Shown piece by piece: positions 59,843 through 64,000 of a stretch of DNA of 64,000 nt. The DNA is from DASYTH01 sp035942955 (GTDB lineage Bacteria; Actinomycetota; Actinomycetes; Mycobacteriales; Pseudonocardiaceae). Within the stretch, counting starts at the first letter, position 1, and every line of letters starts with the position of its first letter. The stretch is from positions 37,346-101,345 of the forward strand of contig NZ_DASZCQ010000228.1 of NCBI RefSeq assembly GCF_035942955.1, written 5' to 3'. The notes beneath the pieces were generated by a model, which worked only from the letters and a program-made list of their open reading frames with translations, made no database searches and had not been told where the DNA came from. Both the position numbers and the translations under genes were made by a program.

Positions 59843-61492
59843 GTGCAGGTCATCGCGGTGCCGGGGGCGGAAGGGGCGGGGCGGCTGCGCGTGCCCGGCG
59901 AGCCCGACCGCCACGTGCCCGACCTGGCCGCGGCCATGGCCGAGCTCGAGCGGGCGCACCGGCCGCGGTGGGTGCTGCCGGCGACCGACGAAGTGTACCC
60001 GGCCCTGCTCCGCTCCGGTGTCCGGTTAGGACGGTTCCACGACCTGGCGCTCACCGAGGGCATCCTGCTGGCCTGCGCCGGAGAGCCGGGGCGGCCGCGG
60101 AACCTGGCCGCGGCCGTGGCCCGGCTGCGCGGCCTGCCGGAGCCGGCCGACCGGCCCCCGCCGAGCCGGGCCGAGCAGCCGGCGCTGTTCGAGCCGGAGC
60201 GGGCCACCGTGCCGGCCCACGGTGATCCGCTCGACGCCGCGCAGGCGGTGCTCGCCGACCAGCAGCGCCGCATCGACGCCGACCCGGCCCCGCTGCGCCT
60301 GCTGGTCGCCGCCGAGTCGGCCGGGGCGCTGGCCGCGGCCGAGATGTCGCACCACGGCCTGCCATGGCGGGCCGACGTCCACGACGCGCTGCTCACCGAG
60401 CTGCTCGGGCCGCGCCCGGCGGGCGGGGCCCGGCCGGTCCGGCTGGCCGAGCTCGCCGAGCAGATCGCGGCCGCGTTCGGTGGCACGCAGGTCAACCCCG
60501 ACGCGCCGGCGAGCGTCGTGCGGGCGTTCAAGAAGGCCGGCATCGACGTGCCGTCCACCCGGGCCTGGGTGCTGCGCGAGGTCGACCACCCGGCCGTCGC
60601 GCCCCTGCTACAGTACAAGGAGCTGGCCCGGCTCTGGGTGGCGCACGGCTGGTCCTGGTTGGACACCTGGGTGCACGAGGGCCGGTTCCGCGCGGAGTAC
60701 GTGGTCGGCGGCGTCGTGTCCGGCCGGTGGGCGACAAGGGGCGGCGCCGCGCTGCAGCTGCCGAAGGCGCTGCGCACGGCGGTGCGGGCCGACCCGGGCT
60801 GGGTGCTGGTGGTGGCCGACGCCGCGCAGCTCGAGCCCCGCGTGCTGGCCGCGCTGTCCGGCGACCGGAAGCTGGCCGAGGTGTCCACATCGGTCGATCT
60901 GTACGCCAGCCTTGCCGCGGACTCGTTCGACGGCGACCGGGCCAAGGCGAAGGTCGCCATGCTGTCGGCGATGTACGGCGGCACCAGCGGAGGGGCCGGC
61001 CCGCTGCTCGCCGTGCTGCGCAACCGGTTCCCGGACGCGGTCGGCTACGTCGAGCAGGCGGCGCGGGCCGGCGAGGCGGGCGAGCTGGTGCGGTCCCGGC
61101 TCGGCCGCACCAGCCCACCCCCGAGCGCGGCCTGGCGGGCGCTGACCGGATCGTTCGAGCAGGACGAGGGCACCGAGCGCAAGTCCCGCCAGGCGGCGAG
61201 GAACTGGGGTCGGTTCACCCGCAACTTCGTGGTCCAGGCCAGCGCGGCCGACTGGGCCCTGACCGTGCTGGCGTCGCTGCGCCGCCGCCTCGCCGCCACC
61301 GCGCCCGACGCGCAGCTGGTGTTCTTCCAGCACGACGAGGTGCTGGTGCACTGCCCGGCCGAGCGGGCCGCCACCGTCGCGTCCGAAGTAGACAGCGCGG
61401 CCGCGGAGGCGAGCCGCCTGGTGTTCGGTGACACCCCGGTGCGGTTTCCGTTGCAGGCGGCCACGGTGGACTGCTACGCCGACGCGAAGTGA
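59843..61492 (+). CDS. Bifunctional 3'-5' exonuclease/family A DNA polymerase-like protein
   Basis: This 549-residue protein has an N-terminal degenerate exonuclease-like region and a C-terminal family A polymerase domain with motif A (VVADAAQLEPRVLAALSGD), motif B (RAKAKVAMLSAMYGGTSGGA, the O-helix with Arg, Lys and Tyr-Gly) and motif C (VFFQHDEVLVHCP, with the HDE catalytic pair). It lacks the 5'-3' nuclease of Pol I and is the short actinobacterial form of unknown cellular role. GTG 59843 is preferred because GGAGA lies 9 bases before it; ATG 59834 is too close to that element. A G-rich tandem repeat follows the stop. Confidence 0.85.
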   Translation: MQVIAVPGAEGAGRLRVPGEPDRHVPDLAAAMAELERAHRPRWVLPATDEVYPALLRSGVRLGRFHDLALTEGILLACAGEPGRPRNLAAAVARLRGLPEPADRPPPSRAEQPALFEPERATVPAHGDPLDAAQAVLADQQRRIDADPAPLRLLVAAESAGALAAAEMSHHGLPWRADVHDALLTELLGPRPAGGARPVRLAELAEQIAAAFGGTQVNPDAPASVVRAFKKAGIDVPSTRAWVLREVDHPAVAPLLQYKELARLWVAHGWSWLDTWVHEGRFRAEYVVGGVVSGRWATRGGAALQLPKALRTAVRADPGWVLVVADAAQLEPRVLAALSGDRKLAEVSTSVDLYASLAADSFDGDRAKAKVAMLSAMYGGTSGGAGPLLAVLRNRFPDAVGYVEQAARAGEAGELVRSRLGRTSPPPSAAWRALTGSFEQDEGTERKSRQAARNWGRFTRNFVVQASAADWALTVLASLRRRLAATAPDAQLVFFQHDEVLVHCPAERAATVASEVDSAAAEASRLVFGDTPVRFPLQAATVDCYADAK

Positions 61493-61499
61493 GCGGCGC

Positions 61500-61715
61500 C
61501 CGGGGTGGGTTCCGGGGGTGGGGGGTGAGGAGGCGGGGTTTGGTCAGGTGGCTGGGTGGCGTTGGCGAGTACGGGTTCCGGGGTGGGGGGCGCGGGGTTG
61601 GGCCAGGTGGCTAGGCACCGTTGGCGGGTACGGGAGTTCGCGGTGGGGGCGCGCGGTTTGGCCAGGTGGCTAGGCACCGTTGGCCGGGTGCGGGTTCCGG
61701 GGGTGGGCAGGTGGG
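61500..61715. repeat. 59-bp G-rich tandem repeat, three copies, between convergent genes
   Basis: CAGGTGGCT recurs at 61545, 61604 and 61663, exactly 59 bp apart, in units that also share GGTTTGG, GTTGGCG and ACGGG/TTCCGGGG elements. Plus-strand runs of 3-6 G at 61501-61527 and 61579-61602 fit the four-G-tract quadruplex pattern. The block fills the space between the stop of the polymerase gene and the stop of the convergent flavoenzyme gene and has no supported coding sequence. It may act as a bidirectional terminator. Confidence 0.8.
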
Positions 61716-61719
61716 CGGC

Positions 61720-62883
61720 TCAGGCCCGGCGCAGGGTGTTCGGGGACAGCTCGGCCGGGGTGCGGTGGCCGGAGAGGCCGAGGGTGAGGTCGAAGTCGGC
61801 GAGGATGCTGCGCACGGCGTGGCGGACGCCGGCCTCGCCGTCGAGGGCGAGGCCGTAGGCGTAGGGGCGGCCGATCAGCACGGCCTGGGCGCCGATGGCG
61901 AGGGCCTTGAGGATGTCCGCGCCGGTGCGGATGCCGGAGTCGAACAGCACGGTCAGCCGGTCGCCGACGGCGGCGACGATCTCCGGCAGGGCGTCCAGCG
62001 AGCCGATGGCGCCGTCGACCTGCCGGCCGCCGTGGTTGGACACCACGATCCCGTCCATGCCGGCGTCGAGCGCCAGCCGGGCGTCGTCGACGTGCTGGAT
62101 GCCCTTGAGCAGGATCGGCCCGTCCCAGTGCTCGCGCAGGAACGGTAGCTGGTCCCAGCGCTTGTCGGTGCCGGTGAACATCGGGATCCAGCGCAGCACC
62201 GCCGCCTGCGGATCCTCCGACGGGGATTTCTCAAGCCCGGCAAGGAAAGCCGGGTCGGAGAACGGGATCGCGGTGCCGATGCCGCGGATGAACGGCAGGA
62301 ACGACCGGTCTAGGTCGGCCGGTCGCCAGGCCAGCGTCCAGGTGTCCACGGTGACCACCAGCGCGGTGAACCCGGCCGCCTTCGCCCGCTGCAGCAGGCT
62401 GATCGTCACGTCGTTGTCGTTGGGCCAGTACAGCTGGAACCACCGCGGACCGTCCCCGTTGGCCTCGGCCACGTCCTCGAACGTGTGCGACGCCGCGGTG
62501 GACAGGACCATCGGCACACCGAGCGCGCCGGCCGCCCTGGCGGTGGCCAGCTCGCCGTCCGGATGCATGATCGCCTGCACCCCGACCGGCGCGAGCAGCA
62601 CCGGCGCGGGCATGGCCGTGCCGAGCACGGTCACCGACAGGTCCCGCTCGGTGGCGCCGGTCAGCATCCGCGGCACGATCCGCCAGCGGTCGAACGCCTC
62701 CCGGTTGGCCCGCAGGGTGGCGCCCGACCCCGCGCCCCCGGACACGTAGCCGAACGGTCCGGGCTCCATTCGCCCGCGGGCCACGCCCTCCAGCACCGCG
62801 GCGTCCGTGGTGAACGCCGGGATCTGGTCGACGAGGCCCTGCAGGTAGATCTCGTTCTGGTAGCTGCCGAAGGACGCGGTCAT
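61720..62883 (-). CDS. FMN-dependent alpha-hydroxy-acid oxidase (lactate 2-monooxygenase-like)
   Basis: This 387-residue TIM-barrel flavoprotein has FGYVSGGAGSGATLRANREA, PAPVLLAPVGVQAIMHPDGE, STAASHTFEDVAEA, WFQLYWPNDNDV, GPILLKGIQHVDDARLALDA, the active-site VSNHGGRQVDGAIGSLDALP (His base and Arg) and IRTGADILKALAIGAQAVLIGRPY for phosphate binding. The length, the long loop (KSPSEDPQAAVLRW) and GxQxIMHPDGE fit lactate 2-monooxygenase more than plain lactate oxidase. It converts an L-2-hydroxy acid such as lactate. ATG 62883 overlaps the upstream stop by 4 bp. Confidence 0.88.
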   Translation of the reverse strand: MTASFGSYQNEIYLQGLVDQIPAFTTDAAVLEGVARGRMEPGPFGYVSGGAGSGATLRANREAFDRWRIVPRMLTGATERDLSVTVLGTAMPAPVLLAPVGVQAIMHPDGELATARAAGALGVPMVLSTAASHTFEDVAEANGDGPRWFQLYWPNDNDVTISLLQRAKAAGFTALVVTVDTWTLAWRPADLDRSFLPFIRGIGTAIPFSDPAFLAGLEKSPSEDPQAAVLRWIPMFTGTDKRWDQLPFLREHWDGPILLKGIQHVDDARLALDAGMDGIVVSNHGGRQVDGAIGSLDALPEIVAAVGDRLTVLFDSGIRTGADILKALAIGAQAVLIGRPYAYGLALDGEAGVRHAVRSILADFDLTLGLSGHRTPAELSPNTLRRA

Positions 62884-63308
62884 CGGCCCTGCTGTCCGAA
62901 GTGGCCGCCCGGCGGGCGCGCCGGCGGCGGGTAGTTGGGCTGCGGCGGGAACTGCGCGCGCGCCTGGCCCGGCTGCGGGCGGAACTGCGGCGGCGGTTGC
63001 TGGGCGACCTGGTACGGCTGGCCGAACGGCTGTGGCGGCGGCTGGTAGCCGGGCGCCGGTCGCGATGGGTACGGCTGGGACGGTGGCTGCTGCGCGTAGG
63101 CCATGGCCGGCGGCTCGCTGGCCGCGCCCTCCTTTCGCTTGCGCCAGGCCAGGACCAGCGCGGCGATGGCCACACCTGCGGCGCCGATGCCGAGGCCCAG
63201 CCCCGGCTGCCACGGCTCGGCCCACATGACGACCCGGAACTGGATGTCGGTGTAGTGCAGGATCGCCGAGCCGAACCCGATCACGGCTAAGAATGCCCCG
63301 AAGCGCAC
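62880..63308 (-). CDS. Small membrane protein with Pro/Gln-rich tail
   Basis: This is a 142-residue protein. Two membrane segments lie at about residues 3-18 (FGAFLAVIGFGSAILHY) and 34-55 (LGLGIGAAGVAIAALVLAW), followed by RKRKEG and then a tail of about 80 residues dominated by Pro, Gln, Tyr and Gly (QPPSQPYPSRPAPGYQPPPQ). No family is recognised; such tails often lie in the cytoplasm and mediate weak protein contacts. GTG 63308 has GGGGGA about 7 bases upstream. It overlaps the flavoenzyme ATG by 4 bp and follows the TPR membrane gene by 34 bp, so the three probably form one unit. Confidence 0.75.
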   Translation of the reverse strand: MRFGAFLAVIGFGSAILHYTDIQFRVVMWAEPWQPGLGLGIGAAGVAIAALVLAWRKRKEGAASEPPAMAYAQQPPSQPYPSRPAPGYQPPPQPFGQPYQVAQQPPPQFRPQPGQARAQFPPQPNYPPPARPPGGHFGQQGR

Positions 63309-63342
63309 GTCATTCCCCCTTCGGCGGATGGACGCAGGCACC

Positions 63343-64000
63343 CTAGCGAGTCCGCAGCTTCAGCCGCCACAACCCCAGCCACGCCAGCCCGAGCGAAATC
63401 CCGGAGCCGGCCAGCCCCACGTTGAGCAGCTGCATGTCGCGTGATCCGAAGGCCAGCGCGAGGGTCCACCCGGCGAGCGCCAGCAGGGCCACGGCCAGCA
63501 GGACCGCGCAGGTCACGATCAGCGGCTCGGCCCGCCGCAGCACCGCGATGCCCGCCCGGGCGCCGGGCGGCAGCCCCAGCCAGCCGTGGGCGGCGAGGCC
63601 GAGCACGAACAGCACGAGCCCGAGGCCGACCCAGACCAGCAGCGGGCTCGGGCTGGGCAGCCCGGCGATCAGCAGCAGGAACGACCCGACGGCCAGCCAC
63701 GTCGCCACCCGGCGCACCAGCAGCCACAGGGCGGTCCGCTGCCCCAGGCCGAACCGCGCCGGCCGGACGGCGGGTCGCCGGGCGGACGGTGGCCGGGTGA
63801 CCGGCGCCGGCCGGCCGCGCGAGTCGATCCGGTCGAGCCGGGCACGGACCTGCGCGTTGCCCGGGTCCAGCCGCAGCGCGTCCCGGTACGCCTTCCTGGC
63901 CGACGCGACGTCCCCGGCCCTGGCCGCGGCGTCCCCGAGTACCTCGTGCGGGCGGGCCTCGCGCGGCGCCAGGTCGGCGGCCCGGCGCGCCGCGGCGAGC
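63343..64000 (-). CDS. TPR-containing membrane protein (N-terminus cut by window edge)
   Basis: The frame stays open from the right edge to a stop at 63343, about 218 residues. The visible N-terminal part is tetratricopeptide-like (AADLAPREARPHEVLGDAAA, ASARKAYRDALRLDPGNAQV). A Pro/Arg-rich linker (PAPVTRPPSARRPAVRPARF) follows, then about four hydrophobic segments (WLAVGSFLLLIAGLPSPSPL, LVWVGLGLVLFVLGLAAHGW, PLIVTCAVLLAVALLALAGW, LNVGLAGSGISLGLAWLGLW). An internal ATG at 63717 would give only the membrane part; the TPR homology upstream shows the gene continues beyond the window. It is a membrane scaffold of unknown role. Confidence 0.75.
   Translation of the reverse strand, partial: LAAARRAADLAPREARPHEVLGDAAARAGDVASARKAYRDALRLDPGNAQVRARLDRIDSRGRPAPVTRPPSARRPAVRPARFGLGQRTALWLLVRRVATWLAVGSFLLLIAGLPSPSPLLVWVGLGLVLFVLGLAAHGWLGLPPGARAGIAVLRRAEPLIVTCAVLLAVALLALAGWTLALAFGSRDMQLLNVGLAGSGISLGLAWLGLWRLKLRTR

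Noticed and set aside
1..64000. tRNA, rRNA, insertion sequence, integrase or attachment site
   Set aside because: No tRNA-like cloverleaf, transposase or integrase motifs, or flanking direct repeats were recognised anywhere in the window.

Overview
The window is very GC-rich DNA with many GTG starts, strong GGAGG-type ribosome binding sites and tightly overlapping genes. XRE/DUF397 regulator pairs, an F420-type flavin-split-barrel enzyme, a sugar ABC importer with no ATPase of its own, and an iron-box-controlled NRPS locus all point to a filamentous actinobacterium. Pseudonocardiaceae is my best guess at family level; this is inference, not a database match.

Layout. 1-4265: the start of tex (cut by the window edge), an XRE/DUF397 pair, and a two-gene unit of unknown membrane and secreted proteins. 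4545-28808: a complete iron-regulated non-ribosomal peptide (siderophore-type) locus. 28880-33017: a LolD/FtsX-type ABC transporter and an anchored secreted protein. 33200-39005: a DHFR-family reductase, Ku, a short unknown, a secreted Asp-box propeller and PhoD. 39013-47933: a LacI-controlled carbohydrate uptake and hydrolysis island. 48206-50020: a fatty-acid desaturase and a secreted trypsin. 50148-55571: a five-gene acyl-CoA-type catabolic operon with a divergent TetR. 55596-64000: a pseudokinase, a subtilase remnant, a PPOX enzyme, an acyl-CoA ligase, an actinobacterial exonuclease/polymerase, a lactate-oxidase-type flavoenzyme, a small membrane protein and a TPR membrane protein cut by the right edge.

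The centrepiece is the NRPS locus. One leftward operon encodes a 5,229-residue five-module NRPS, PanD, two exporter half-transporters, a Tat lipoprotein binding protein and an MbtH protein. A rightward operon encodes two FecCD permeases and their ATPase. A 72-bp divergent promoter between them carries a near-consensus DmdR/IdeR iron box that ends exactly at the start codon of the first permease. The NRPS reads A-MT-T / C-A-T / C-A-MT-T / C-A-T / C-A-T, with no thioesterase and no epimerase. Hand-read pocket codes give Ser for module 2 and beta-alanine for module 4. The panD gene directly downstream makes beta-alanine, so precursor supply and assembly line appear to be coupled. Modules 1 and 3 are near-copies that N-methylate the same residue. 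Both exporter genes carry in-frame tandem-repeat expansions just before their nucleotide-binding domains, and one of those domains has lost its Walker A and catalytic residues. I see no hydroxylase, formyltransferase or salicylate/DHB genes here, so the iron ligands and the exact product remain open.

Second themes are a LacI regulon with a perfect 16-bp palindrome between the regulator and a debranching enzyme, and an operon whose gene content fits lactone/4-hydroxyacyl-CoA breakdown by phosphorylation and elimination (inference).
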